DNA of 57,481 bases from an uncultured Clostridium sp. (GCA_902496665.1 CABVBU010000019.1:1-57481); one strand, 5' to 3'. Shown: positions 8,224 to 16,724, counted from the first letter of the stretch. Notes: a model not told the origin generated them from the letters alone. A program made the numbers and translations.

Positions 8224-8252
8224 TTGACATTTTGGCAGAAAGCTGATATACT
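8224..8252 (+). promoter_or_regulatory. Promoter of the glutaconyl-CoA operon
   Basis: TTGACA and TATACT with a 17-base spacer, a near-consensus sigma-A promoter. It is the only strong promoter I can see ahead of the nine-gene operon. The leader to gcdD is about 160 bases. Confidence 0.85.
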
Positions 8253-8294
8253 CAAATTACGATATTGTGAAAAATGCATAGAAACAGGCGCAAG

Positions 8295-8354
8295 ACGGGT
8301 ACATTTTTGAGATGTGCCCGTATGCGTTGAGGAAAATGTGGAATGCATTCCACA
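8295..8354 (+). promoter_or_regulatory. Structured leader of the glutaconyl-CoA operon: hairpin plus perfect palindrome
   Basis: Two elements lie between the promoter and gcdD. At 8295-8321, ACGGGTACAT pairs with ATGTGCCCGT (one G-T) around a seven-base loop. At 8337-8354 the 18 bases TGTGGAATGCATTCCACA form a perfect palindrome. Neither has a T tail. They could stabilise the message or be an operator; I do not recognise a known riboswitch. Confidence 0.5.
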
Positions 8355-8419
8355 ATACGAAATAACTAACCAACAAAAGTTTCTTAAATGAAACGAAACG
8401 AAGGAGGTGCGGTAAGTAT

Positions 8420-8701
8420 ATGTGGACAGGCGGTATGACCGTTGCGGATTCGATCATCATTTCACTTGTTGGACTGTTAGTCGTATTCTCAGCACTTGCA
8501 GTGCTCGCAATCGCGGTTATCATTATCTCTAAGGTCATCGGTACATTATTTAAGGAGAGTGCGCCAAAGGCAGCTGCGGCAGTTGCAGCACCGGCTCCGG
8601 CTATCGATGAGGAATCCTATGCAGTGCTTCTCGCGGCAGTCAGTGAGGAAGCAAGATTGTCCGGAGAACAGTTCCGTGTAACAAGTATCAAAGAACTGTA
8701 A
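8420..8701 (+). CDS. gcdD: Glutaconyl-CoA decarboxylase delta subunit (OadG family)
   Basis: A 93-residue protein with one transmembrane helix at about residues 10-40, an Ala/Pro hinge (residues 50-62) and a short cytoplasmic tail. This is the layout of the small anchoring subunits of sodium-pumping decarboxylases (OadG, MmdD, GcdD), which hold the carboxyltransferase and the membrane subunit together. The tail residues 63-93 (ESYAVLLAAVSEEARLSG) resemble those of other OadG proteins from Clostridia. Start ATG behind AAGGAGGTG. It is the first gene of the operon, followed directly by the biotin carrier and membrane subunit, so assignment to the glutaconyl complex rests on context. Confidence 0.85.
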   Translation: MWTGGMTVADSIIISLVGLLVVFSALAVLAIAVIIISKVIGTLFKESAPKAAAAVAAPAPAIDEESYAVLLAAVSEEARLSGEQFRVTSIKEL

Positions 8702-8750
8702 AAAACAAAAAACCTAAAACGCAGAAAAAGGAAAGGATGTAGTAAATAAC

Positions 8751-9191
8751 ATGAAATACGTTGCAACATTAAACGGAAAAAAGTATGAAGTTGAGATCGA
8801 GAGAGTAGACGAGTACAGACCGCTTGACAGAGGCGCACAGGTTAGCGCACCGGCTCCGATCCTCGCAGCAGCACCGGCTCCGAAGGCAGCACCGGCACCG
8901 GCAGCAGCACCGGCACCGGCAGCAGCACCGGCTCCGGCTCCGGCTCCAGCACCGGCAGCAGCTCCGGCAGCAGCAGGCGGACAGACAGTAGAGGCTCCGA
9001 TGCCAGGTAAGATCCTTGACATCAAAGTTAAAGTTGGTGACGCAGTTGGTTACGGTCAGTGTGTAATCGTTATGGAAGCAATGAAGATGGAGACAGAGAT
9101 CGTAGCTCCGGCAGCAGGAACTGTTGCATCCATCAACGTAAGCACAGGCGATTCCGTTGAGACAGGTGCAGTTCTGGTTACCTTAAACTAA
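8751..9191 (+). CDS. gcdC: Glutaconyl-CoA decarboxylase biotin carrier subunit
   Basis: A 146-residue biotin carrier. Residues 1-30 form a short N-terminal domain (MKYVATLNGKKYEVEIERV). A flexible Ala/Pro linker of repeated AAPAP units spans about 35-80. The C-terminal biotinyl domain (about 80-146) carries EAMKMET, whose lysine is biotinylated. In the complex, biotin takes CO2 from glutaconyl-CoA on the alpha subunit and swings to the membrane beta subunit, where decarboxylation drives sodium export. The long Ala/Pro linker is known from GcdC proteins of glutamate fermenters such as Acidaminococcus and Clostridium symbiosum. It lies 49 bases after gcdD and is followed at once by gcdB. Confidence 0.93.
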   Translation: MKYVATLNGKKYEVEIERVDEYRPLDRGAQVSAPAPILAAAPAPKAAPAPAAAPAPAAAPAPAPAPAPAAAPAAAGGQTVEAPMPGKILDIKVKVGDAVGYGQCVIVMEAMKMETEIVAPAAGTVASINVSTGDSVETGAVLVTLN

Positions 9192-9207
9192 GCAGGAGGT
9201 GCCACAC

Positions 9208-10350
9208 GTGAATATACTTTCAGTTTTCGCGGAGCTGCTCGCCCAGTCAGGTTTTGCCGCAATTACCTGGCAGCAGTGCGTAATGCTCCTTGTATCCTTC
9301 GTTTTATTATATCTTGCAATCAAGAAGCAGTTTGAGCCGCTCCTGCTGCTCCCGATCGCATTCGGTATGTTCCTTGCGAACCTTCCGCTTGCAGGTCTTA
9401 TGAATGAGGCAGATCACTGGTATCAGTCCGGTGTATTGAGAATTATGTACATGGGCGTTAAGTCCAGCTTGTTCCCGTGCCTGATCTTCATGGCAGTCGG
9501 CGCGATGACAGACTTCGGTCCGTTGATCGCGAATCCGGTCAGCCTTCTTCTCGGTGCAGCCGCTCAGTTCGGTATCTATGTTGCATTTACACTTGCGAAT
9601 GCAACCGGACTTTTCACACCGGGTGAGTGTGCAGCGATCGGTATCATCGGCGGTGCTGATGGCCCGACCGCGATCTATATCGCAAATAACCTGGCTCCGG
9701 ATCTTGTAGCTCCGATCGCTGTAGCCGCGTATTCCTACATGGCTTTGATCCCGCTGATCCAGCCGCCGATCATGAAGGCTCTTACAACTAAGAAAGAGCG
9801 TCAGATCGTTATGAAGCAGTTAAGAAAAGTCAGCAAAGTCGAGAAGGTTGTATTCCCGGTATTCGTTGTTCTGTTCTGCTCCCTGCTTCTTCCGTCCGTA
9901 GCACCGCTTCTTGGTATGCTGATGCTCGGTAACCTGTTCCGTGAGTCCGGCGTTACCGGAAGACTTTCCGATACCGCACAGAACGCACTCTGCAACATCG
10001 TTACGATCATGCTCGGCACAACCGTAGGCGCTACAGCAAACGGAGAGATCTTCCTCCGTGTCCAGACACTTGCTATCATTGCAATGGGTCTTCTTGCTTT
10101 CGCGTTTGCGACAGTCGGAGGTATCCTGCTTGGTAAAGTCCTGTGTGCGATCACAGGCGGCAAGATCAACCCGCTGATCGGTTCTGCAGGTGTATCCGCA
10201 GTTCCAATGGCAGCCCGTGTATCCCAGACTGTTGGTGCTAAGGAAAATCCGACCAACTTCCTTCTGATGCACGCTATGGGTCCGAACGTAGCAGGCGTTA
10301 TCGGTTCTGCAGTTGCAGCCGGTTACTTCATGCTGATGTTCAAGGCCTGA
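9208..10350 (+). CDS. gcdB: Glutaconyl-CoA decarboxylase beta subunit, sodium pump
   Basis: A 380-residue, highly hydrophobic member of the OadB/MmdB/GcdB family. I chose the GTG at 9208 because AGGAGG at 9194-9199 is correctly placed for it; the GTG at 9199 overlaps that site. About ten membrane segments are visible, together with family motifs such as GIIGGADGPTAIY, which holds the conserved aspartate used in sodium and proton coupling, and GTTVGATANGE. The subunit decarboxylates carboxybiotin and exports one to two sodium ions per turnover, linking glutamate fermentation to membrane energy. The operon continues to gctA after a hairpin with a short T tail. Confidence 0.93.
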   Translation: MNILSVFAELLAQSGFAAITWQQCVMLLVSFVLLYLAIKKQFEPLLLLPIAFGMFLANLPLAGLMNEADHWYQSGVLRIMYMGVKSSLFPCLIFMAVGAMTDFGPLIANPVSLLLGAAAQFGIYVAFTLANATGLFTPGECAAIGIIGGADGPTAIYIANNLAPDLVAPIAVAAYSYMALIPLIQPPIMKALTTKKERQIVMKQLRKVSKVEKVVFPVFVVLFCSLLLPSVAPLLGMLMLGNLFRESGVTGRLSDTAQNALCNIVTIMLGTTVGATANGEIFLRVQTLAIIAMGLLAFAFATVGGILLGKVLCAITGGKINPLIGSAGVSAVPMAARVSQTVGAKENPTNFLLMHAMGPNVAGVIGSAVAAGYFMLMFKA

Positions 10351-10430
10351 TCGAAACTCTTCGAAACGGAACAAGAAGTTGAAATTCATTCCGTATCGTG
10401 GTATATTTTTACAGGAATTAAAAGCAGTTC

Positions 10431-10462
10431 AGGCCTGTCTGAGGAGAACAGGCAGGCCTTTT
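10431..10462 (+). terminator. Hairpin between gcdB and gctA, probable attenuator
   Basis: AGGCCTGTCTG pairs over 11 positions with CAGGCAGGCCT around a seven-base loop, then TTTT. It sits inside an apparent operon with no obvious new promoter after it, so partial termination or 3' end protection is more likely than a full stop. Confidence 0.6.
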
Positions 10463-10493
10463 AACTGCAAATATAAATAAAGGAGGCTTTATT

Positions 10494-11594
10494 GTGGCTA
10501 ATAAAGTTATGTCATTACACGATGCCGTAGAGAAGTATGTACATGATAACGATGTACTCTGCCTCGGCGGATTTACAACAAACCGTAAACCGTACGCTGC
10601 TGTTTACGAGATCCTTCGTCAGGGTAAAACCGGTTTTGTAGGCTGGTCCGGCCCGGCAGGCGGAGATTGGGACTCTTTAATCGGTGAGGGTCGTGTAAGA
10701 GCTTACATCAACTGCTACACAGCAAACTCTGGTTATACAAACGTTGCACGTCGTTTCCGTTCTGCAATCGAGAAAGGTGAGCTTACATATGAGGACTACT
10801 CCCAGGACGTTCTTATGTTACAGCTTCACGCAGCTTCCCTTGGTCTTCCGTACCTCCCGGTAAGAATGATGCAGGGCTCCGGTCTTGTTAAATTCTGGGG
10901 TATCAGTGAAGAGAAGAGAAAAACAATGGAAGGCGTTGACAACTTAAAGTGCGTAGATATCGAGAACCCGTTTGAGCCGGGCGAGAAGCTTCTTGCTGTT
11001 CCGGTTCCGAAGCTTGACTGCGCGATCATCCATGTACAGCAGGCATCTCCGGATGGAACCTGCATCATCGAGGGTGATGAGTTCCACGATGTTGATATCG
11101 CAATCGCTGCAAAACGCACGATCGTTACCTGCGAGGAGATCGTAAGTGACGAGTTCATCCGCCGCGATCCGACAAAGACAAGAATCTTCGGTGAGTGTGT
11201 AGATGCTGTCGTTCGTACTCCGTACGGTGCATGGCCGTCCCAGTGCTACAACTACTATGATGATGATGATAAGGGACTTAAGGAGTACGATAAGGCTTCC
11301 AAGTACCTTGACGCTGAAGATGCCAAGGCACAGCTCGCAAAGGCTGCTGCAAAGGCTGAGAAGGCTGCTGCTGCAAAACCGGAAGACGAGAAGCTTGCAA
11401 AGGCTGCAGAAGTTGCAAAACAGGCTGCAGAGGATGCTGCTAACGGCACAAAGATTCCGGAGACCTTCAAGGATTACCTCCAGAAATACGTATACGGCTG
11501 CAAGGATCAGGATGATCTTCTTAATGTCCTTGGCGGCGCTCGCCTCATGAACCTTAAGAATGAGCCGCATCTTGGCTATTCTACCAGACACTAA
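10494..11594 (+). CDS. gctA: Glutaconate CoA-transferase subunit A
   Basis: A 366-residue alpha subunit starting with GTG behind AAGGAGG. Together with GctB it transfers CoA from acetyl-CoA or glutaconyl-CoA to (R)-2-hydroxyglutarate, producing 2-hydroxyglutaryl-CoA for the dehydratase. The core closely follows the Acidaminococcus GctA pattern (LGGFTTNRKPYAAV, YINCYTANSGYTNV, DYSQDVLM, ASPDGT). Odd feature: residues of about 272-320 are an Ala/Lys/Glu-rich segment (runs such as AAAKAEKAAAAKPEDEK) absent from the 320-residue Acidaminococcus protein. It lies between DKASKYL and the conserved end LNVLGGARLMNLK, and looks like an inserted charged helix. Followed directly by gctB. Confidence 0.95.
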   Translation: MANKVMSLHDAVEKYVHDNDVLCLGGFTTNRKPYAAVYEILRQGKTGFVGWSGPAGGDWDSLIGEGRVRAYINCYTANSGYTNVARRFRSAIEKGELTYEDYSQDVLMLQLHAASLGLPYLPVRMMQGSGLVKFWGISEEKRKTMEGVDNLKCVDIENPFEPGEKLLAVPVPKLDCAIIHVQQASPDGTCIIEGDEFHDVDIAIAAKRTIVTCEEIVSDEFIRRDPTKTRIFGECVDAVVRTPYGAWPSQCYNYYDDDDKGLKEYDKASKYLDAEDAKAQLAKAAAKAEKAAAAKPEDEKLAKAAEVAKQAAEDAANGTKIPETFKDYLQKYVYGCKDQDDLLNVLGGARLMNLKNEPHLGYSTRH

Positions 11595-11615
11595 TTGAGG
11601 GAGGGAAAATCAAAA

Positions 11616-12425
11616 ATGGCTGATTATACAAAGTATACAAAGCAGGAAATGCAGGCTTATGCCATCGCAAAAAATATTAAAGAGAACCAGATCGTTATCG
11701 TTGGTACTGGTCTTCCGTTAATCGGTGCTTCCCTTGCGAAGCGTGTGGTTTGCCCGAGCTGCCACCCGATCGTAGAGAGCGGACTTATGGACTGCTCACC
11801 GGTAGAGGTACCGCGTTCCGTAGGTGATAACCGTTTCATGGCTCACTGTGCAGTACAGTGGCCGAACGTTCGTTTCGTAGGCTTCGAGGCGAATGAGTGG
11901 CTTCATGACGCTGACCGTATGATCGCTTTCATCGGCGGCGCTCAGATCGACCCGTACGGTAACGTAAACTCCACATGTATCTTCGGTAAAGGCGACTATG
12001 TTCAGCCGACAACCCGTTTCACAGGTTCCGGCGGAGCTAACGGTATCGCTACATTCTGTAACACCATCATCATGATGCAGCACCAGAAGAGAAGATTCAT
12101 GGAGCATGTTGACTACATCACAAGCTGCGGCTGGATGGACGGCCCTGGCGGACGTGAGAGAGCAGGTCTTCCGGGCAACCGTGGACCGCAGATGGTAGTT
12201 ACAGATCTTGGTATCATGAAGTTCGACGAAGAGACCAAGAGAATGTACCTTGCTTACTACTATCCATTCTCCTCTCCGGAAATGGTTCAGGAGAACACAG
12301 GTTTCGAGATCGATACCACAAGAGCTCAGCTTATGGAAGGTCCGGATCCGGAGATCATCCGCGTAATTCGTGAGGAGATCGACCCAGGTCAGGCATTCAT
12401 CAAAGTTCCGAAGGAAACAAAGTAA
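11616..12425 (+). CDS. gctB: Glutaconate CoA-transferase subunit B
   Basis: A 269-residue beta subunit. I chose the ATG at 11616 behind GAGGGAGG; the resulting start MADYTKYTKQEMQA matches the Acidaminococcus protein. The catalytic glutamate that forms the CoA thioester intermediate falls at residue 54 (HPIVESGLMDCSPVEVPR), the same number as in that enzyme. FIGGAQIDPYGNVNST and GSGGANGIAT are further family motifs. It acts in the cytoplasm as a heteromer with GctA. It begins about 20 bases after the gctA stop and is followed by a strong intercistronic hairpin before gcdA. Confidence 0.95.
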   Translation: MADYTKYTKQEMQAYAIAKNIKENQIVIVGTGLPLIGASLAKRVVCPSCHPIVESGLMDCSPVEVPRSVGDNRFMAHCAVQWPNVRFVGFEANEWLHDADRMIAFIGGAQIDPYGNVNSTCIFGKGDYVQPTTRFTGSGGANGIATFCNTIIMMQHQKRRFMEHVDYITSCGWMDGPGGRERAGLPGNRGPQMVVTDLGIMKFDEETKRMYLAYYYPFSSPEMVQENTGFEIDTTRAQLMEGPDPEIIRVIREEIDPGQAFIKVPKETK

Positions 12426-12458
12426 TCGAAACTGATTTAAAGTGAAATCATAAACGCC

Positions 12459-12490
12459 GCGGTCAGCGGCTGGCAAAATCCGCTGACCGC
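12459..12490 (+). other. Intercistronic hairpin between gctB and gcdA
   Basis: GCGGTCAGCGG and CCGCTGACCGC form a perfect 11-base-pair GC-rich stem with a ten-base loop and no T tail. The placement suggests an RNA stability or processing element rather than a terminator. Confidence 0.7.
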
Positions 12491-12518
12491 AGCGATCGCG
12501 TATATAAGGAGGAAGAAC

Positions 12519-14288
12519 ATGGGCTACTTTTCCATGCCGAAATATTTCCAGAACATGCCTACCGTTGGTAAGGCATTAGTTAATCCGAATGCGGAGAACG
12601 AGACAGAGATCAAAGAGATCGAGAAGCAGATCCACGACAAAGTTACTGAGATCCTTGCTGCCGGCATCACAACAGAAGAGAAGTTAAACGAGCGTGGTCA
12701 GTTATCAGCAATGCAGCGTATCAACGCTCTTGTAGATGAGGGAACATTCTGCCCGTTAAACAGCCTTTTCAACCCGAACGACAATAAGATGGGTTCCACA
12801 AACATCATCAATGGTCTCGGATGTGTAAACGGCAAATGGGTTTACATTATCGCTTCCGATAACAAGAAGATGGCTGGTACATGGGAACCGGGCCAGGCAG
12901 AGAACCTGATCCGCTGCTCCGATGCTGCTAAGATGTTAAATCTTCCGTTAATCTACTTATTAAACTGCGCAGGCGTAGACTTCCCGTATCAGGATCAGGT
13001 TTACCCGAACAGACGTGGCGGCGGTACTCCGTTCTTCCGTAACGCAGAGTTAAACCAGTTAGGTATTCCGGTAATCGTAGGTATCTACGGTACAAACCCG
13101 GCCGGCGGCGGATACCACAGCATTTCCCCGACAATCCTGATCGCACACAGCCAGGCTAACATGGCAGTCGGCGGCGCTGGTATTCTTTCCGGTATGAACC
13201 CGAAGGGATATATCGACGAGGAAGCTGCTGAGCAGATCGTTGCTGCCCAGATCGAGAACGGCAAAAAGCACGTTCCGGCTCCGGGTTCCGTTCCGATCCA
13301 CTATGACGAGACAGGATTCTTCCGTGAGGTTTACGAGAACGACTACGGCGTAATCGAAGGCATCAAGAAGTACATCAGCTACCTTCCGGCATACAACCTC
13401 GAGTTCTTCCGTGTTGATGATCCGCAGTCTCCGGTACTTCCGGCAGATGACCTTTACAGCATCATCCCGATGAACGGAAAACGTCCGTACGACATCTACG
13501 ACGTAATCGGCCGTCTCTTCGATGGTTCTCAGTTATATGAGTACAAGAAGGGCTATGGTCCGGAGATGGTAACAGGTCTTGCAAAGGTTAACGGACTTTT
13601 AGTTGGTGTGATCGCGAATACTCAGGGTCTTCTTATGAACTATCCGGAGTACAAGCAGAATTCCGTTGGTATCGGCGGAAAGCTGTACCGTCAGGGTCTC
13701 ATCAAGATGAACGAGTTCGTAACATTATGTGCTCGTGACCGTATTCCGCTGATCTGGTTACAGGATACAACAGGTATCGATGTAGGCGACGAAGCTGAGA
13801 AGGCTGAGTTACTTGGTTTAGGTCAGTCCCTGATCTACTCCATCGAGAACTCCAAGCTTCCGTCTCTCGAGATCACTCTTCGTAAGGCAAGCGCTGCTGC
13901 TCACTATGTACTTGGTGGACCGCAGGGTAACAATACAAACGTATACTCCCTTGGTACAGCTGCATGTGAGTACTATGTAATGCCGGGTGAAACCGCTGCA
14001 AACGCTATGTACTCCAGAAAGCTTGTTAAGGCAAGCAAGGCAGGAGAGGATCTTGCTCCGATCATCAAGAAGATGAACGATATGATCCAGCTGTATCATG
14101 ATAAGTCCCGTCCGGCATACTGCGCTAAGGTTGGTATGGTAGATGAGATCGTTGACATGACAGATATCCGTCCGTACATTCAGGCATTTACAGAGGCTGC
14201 TTACCAGAATCCGAAGTCTATCTGCCCGATGCACCAGATGGTAACACCGCGTGCAATCCGCGAGTGGAACGACGCTCACAAGGCTTGA
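12519..14288 (+). CDS. gcdA: Glutaconyl-CoA decarboxylase alpha subunit (carboxyltransferase)
   Basis: A 589-residue protein with two crotonase-like carboxyltransferase halves, the usual length for GcdA (about 587). It removes CO2 from glutaconyl-CoA, yielding crotonyl-CoA, and passes it to biotin on GcdC. Motifs include GLGCVNGKWVYIIASDNKKMAGTW cut in the N-half (substrate site), NPAGGGYHSISPTILIAHSQANMAVGG in part, and LIWLQDTTGIDVGDEAE in the C-half. Start ATG behind AAGGAGG. The acyl-CoA carboxylase beta family is related, but the context and N-terminus (MGYFSMPKYFQNMP) identify GcdA. It is followed by a three-stem RNA element before hgdC. Confidence 0.95.
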   Translation: MGYFSMPKYFQNMPTVGKALVNPNAENETEIKEIEKQIHDKVTEILAAGITTEEKLNERGQLSAMQRINALVDEGTFCPLNSLFNPNDNKMGSTNIINGLGCVNGKWVYIIASDNKKMAGTWEPGQAENLIRCSDAAKMLNLPLIYLLNCAGVDFPYQDQVYPNRRGGGTPFFRNAELNQLGIPVIVGIYGTNPAGGGYHSISPTILIAHSQANMAVGGAGILSGMNPKGYIDEEAAEQIVAAQIENGKKHVPAPGSVPIHYDETGFFREVYENDYGVIEGIKKYISYLPAYNLEFFRVDDPQSPVLPADDLYSIIPMNGKRPYDIYDVIGRLFDGSQLYEYKKGYGPEMVTGLAKVNGLLVGVIANTQGLLMNYPEYKQNSVGIGGKLYRQGLIKMNEFVTLCARDRIPLIWLQDTTGIDVGDEAEKAELLGLGQSLIYSIENSKLPSLEITLRKASAAAHYVLGGPQGNNTNVYSLGTAACEYYVMPGETAANAMYSRKLVKASKAGEDLAPIIKKMNDMIQLYHDKSRPAYCAKVGMVDEIVDMTDIRPYIQAFTEAAYQNPKSICPMHQMVTPRAIREWNDAHKA

Positions 14289-14306
14289 TTTTGACTGAAG
14301 GATAGA

Positions 14307-14386
14307 GTAAAATGATATGTATCCAGGCCGGGGGAGTCTTTCTCTGGCCTGGATATACTGGCATAACAAAGCCAGTTTCATTTTAC
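14307..14386 (+). other. Three-way-junction RNA element between gcdA and hgdC
   Basis: An outer stem GTAAAATGA (14307-14315) with TCATTTTAC (14378-14386) encloses two hairpins: TATCCAGGCC/GGCCTGGATA (14320-14329 with 14346-14355) and ACTGGC/GCCAGT (14357-14362 with 14371-14376). The second hairpin is followed by TTCATTTT and could alternatively act as a weak terminator. It lies wholly between genes. Confidence 0.65.
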
Positions 14387-14411
14387 ATTTTCAGTATACC
14401 CGGAGGTTATT

Positions 14412-15203
14412 ATGAGTGCAATTTACACCCTGGGAATTGACGTGGGATCCACGGCTTCCAAATGCATTATGCTTAAGGATGGCCAGGAGATCGTAGCGAA
14501 ATCCCTGATCGATGTAGGTGCAGGTACCAGCGGCCCCCAGCGCGCGATCGACGCAGTGCTGGAAAACGCAGGCATGAAAAAAGAGGATGTGGCTTTTACC
14601 CTGGCAACAGGTTATGGCCGTAATTCCTTAATGAATTTTGCAGACAAACAGATGAGTGAGTTATCCTGCCACGCAAGGGGAGCTTACTTCCTGTTCCCTG
14701 ACGTTCATACCGTCATTGATATCGGCGGTCAGGACGTTAAGGTCCTTCATATTGATAACGGTGCAATGACCAATTTCCAGATGAACGATAAGTGTGCTGC
14801 CGGAACCGGAAGATTTCTGGATGTTATGGCAGGCGTTCTTGAGGTTAAGGTCCAGGATCTGGGACATCTTGATTCCCTGTCCAAGAAGAAAGTGGAGATC
14901 AGCTCCACATGTACCGTATTTGCGGAGAGTGAGGTTATCAGCCAGCTGTCGATGGGAACCGATAAGTGCGATATTATCGCCGGTATCCACCGCTCCGTGG
15001 CCCACCGTGTCACTGGACTCGCCCATAGGATCGGAGTTGTTCCGGCACTCGTTATGACCGGCGGAGTTGCTCAGAACGAGGGTGTAGTCAAGGCTCTTCA
15101 GAATGAGCTTGGCTGTGAGATCCACAGATCTCCTCTGACACAGTATAACGGTGCGCTTGGTGCAGCCTTATATGCATATCAGGCAGCAAGCCGCCGCGCA
15201 TAA
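14412..15203 (+). CDS. hgdC: 2-hydroxyglutaryl-CoA dehydratase activator (component A)
   Basis: A 263-residue ASKHA-fold ATPase that binds one [4Fe-4S] cluster across its dimer. It uses ATP to push a low-potential electron into the dehydratase HgdAB and start the ketyl radical mechanism. The cluster cysteines are Cys128 (NDKCAAGTGRF) and Cys167 (ISSTCTVFAESEV). The nucleotide site is formed by LGIDVGSTASKC and DIGGQDVK, with MTGGVAQNEGV near the end. The length matches HgdC of Acidaminococcus (about 260). Start ATG behind CGGAGG. The related activators of lactoyl- and phenyllactyl-CoA dehydratases look similar, but the neighbours fix the substrate as 2-hydroxyglutaryl-CoA. Confidence 0.95.
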   Translation: MSAIYTLGIDVGSTASKCIMLKDGQEIVAKSLIDVGAGTSGPQRAIDAVLENAGMKKEDVAFTLATGYGRNSLMNFADKQMSELSCHARGAYFLFPDVHTVIDIGGQDVKVLHIDNGAMTNFQMNDKCAAGTGRFLDVMAGVLEVKVQDLGHLDSLSKKKVEISSTCTVFAESEVISQLSMGTDKCDIIAGIHRSVAHRVTGLAHRIGVVPALVMTGGVAQNEGVVKALQNELGCEIHRSPLTQYNGALGAALYAYQAASRRA

Positions 15204-15281
15204 TCATTATTAGTTTATGCAGATCTATGGCTGTAAATAACATAAGCAGCCATGTTTGATAAGAAATGGAGGATATTTATT

Positions 15282-16724
15282 ATGGCAAAGCAGGTTAGCC
15301 CTGGTGTTCTTGCGCTGCGTAAAGTCGTAGACGACGTTCATAAAGACGCGCGCGAAGCCAAAAAGAGAGGCGAGTTAGTTGGTTGGTCTTCTTCCAAATT
15401 CCCGTGCGAGCTCGCAGCAGCATTTGATTTAAACGTTATGTACCCGGAGAACCAGGCAGCTGGTATCGCAGCAAACCGTTACGGTGAGCTTATGTGTCAG
15501 GCAGCTGAGGATCTTGGTTACGACAACGATATCTGCGGATACGCACGTATCAGTCTTGCTTACGCAGCCGGTGTCCGTGTAGCGCGTAAGTTTGACCCGG
15601 AGACAGGTGAGTACATCATCGACCCGAGCACCGGTAAGCCGTTAAAGGACGCAGACGGAAACGTAGTGATCGATGAGGCAACAGGCAAGCCGAAAAAAGA
15701 TCCGAAGACTCAGACTCCGTATCTTGAGCTTGTAAACCTTCTTGAGCTTGAGAAACTTCCGGATGGACCGGACAAAGAGCGCCGTATCGCAGCAATCTCC
15801 CCGATCCGTCAGATGCAGATCCCGCAGCCGGATTTCGTTCTCTGCTGCAACAACATCTGTAACTGTATGACAAAGTGGTACGAGAACATTGCCCGTATGT
15901 GCAACGTTCCGCTTATCATGATCGATATCCCGTACAACAACACTGTAGACGTTGCTGATCAGAATGTTCGCTATGTTCGTGGACAGTTTGACAAGGCGAT
16001 CAAGCAGTTAGAGGAGCTCACAGGCAAGAAGTTCGACGAGAAGAAGTTCGAGCATGCATGTGAGAACGCAAACCGTACAGCAAAGGCATGGTTAAAAGTC
16101 TGTGATTACTTACAGTACAAACCGGCTCCGTACAGTGGTTTCGACCTGTTCAACCATATGGCTGACGTTGTAACCGCACGTGCAAGAGTTGAGGCTGCTG
16201 AGGCATTCGAACAGTTAGCAAAAGACCTTGACGAGACGATCGCTAAGGGCGAGACAACAACTCCGTTCCCGGAGAAATACCGTGTAATGTTCGAGGGTAT
16301 TCCGTGCTGGCCGAAGCTTCCGGCTCTGTTCAAACCGTTAAAGGCTAACGGTGTCAACGTAACAGCAGTTGTATACGCACCGGCATTCGGCTTCGTATAT
16401 AACGGTCTGGATGAGATGGCCCGCGCTTACTACAAAGCACCGAACTCCGTATGTATCGAGCAGGGTGTTGCATGGCGTGAAGGCATCTGCCGTGACAACA
16501 AGGTAGATGGCGTTCTTGTTCACTACAACAGAAGCTGTAAGCCGTGGTCCGGTTACATGGCAGAGATGCAGCGCCGCTTCACAAAGGATCTTGGCATTCC
16601 GTGCGCAGGATTCGATGGTGACCAGGCTGACCCGCGTAACTTCAATGCCGCTCAGTACGAGACACGAGTACAGGGTCTTGTAGAGGCTATGGAAGCAAAC
16701 ATCCAGGCAAAGGAGGCTAAATAG
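15282..16724 (+). CDS. hgdA: (R)-2-hydroxyglutaryl-CoA dehydratase alpha subunit
   Basis: A 480-residue subunit of the oxygen-sensitive dehydratase (component D) that removes water from (R)-2-hydroxyglutaryl-CoA to form (E)-glutaconyl-CoA. I chose ATG 15282 behind TGGAGG; it starts MAKQVSPGVLALRKVV, matching the Acidaminococcus protein, whereas the upstream ATG at 15252 would add ten unlike residues. Family landmarks are GWSSSKFPCELA, CQAAEDLGYDNDICGYARIS, and the cysteine-rich FVLCCNNICNCMTKWYENIA, whose cysteines include iron-sulphur ligands. A variable hydrophilic loop (residues about 105-150, DPETGEYIIDPSTGKP) is present also in Acidaminococcus. hgdB follows after three bases. Confidence 0.95.
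   Translation: MAKQVSPGVLALRKVVDDVHKDAREAKKRGELVGWSSSKFPCELAAAFDLNVMYPENQAAGIAANRYGELMCQAAEDLGYDNDICGYARISLAYAAGVRVARKFDPETGEYIIDPSTGKPLKDADGNVVIDEATGKPKKDPKTQTPYLELVNLLELEKLPDGPDKERRIAAISPIRQMQIPQPDFVLCCNNICNCMTKWYENIARMCNVPLIMIDIPYNNTVDVADQNVRYVRGQFDKAIKQLEELTGKKFDEKKFEHACENANRTAKAWLKVCDYLQYKPAPYSGFDLFNHMADVVTARARVEAAEAFEQLAKDLDETIAKGETTTPFPEKYRVMFEGIPCWPKLPALFKPLKANGVNVTAVVYAPAFGFVYNGLDEMARAYYKAPNSVCIEQGVAWREGICRDNKVDGVLVHYNRSCKPWSGYMAEMQRRFTKDLGIPCAGFDGDQADPRNFNAAQYETRVQGLVEAMEANIQAKEAK

Noticed and set aside
8871..8980. Repeat array near 8.9 kb
   Set aside because: It encodes the Ala/Pro linker of the biotin carrier, which is a known feature of GcdC.
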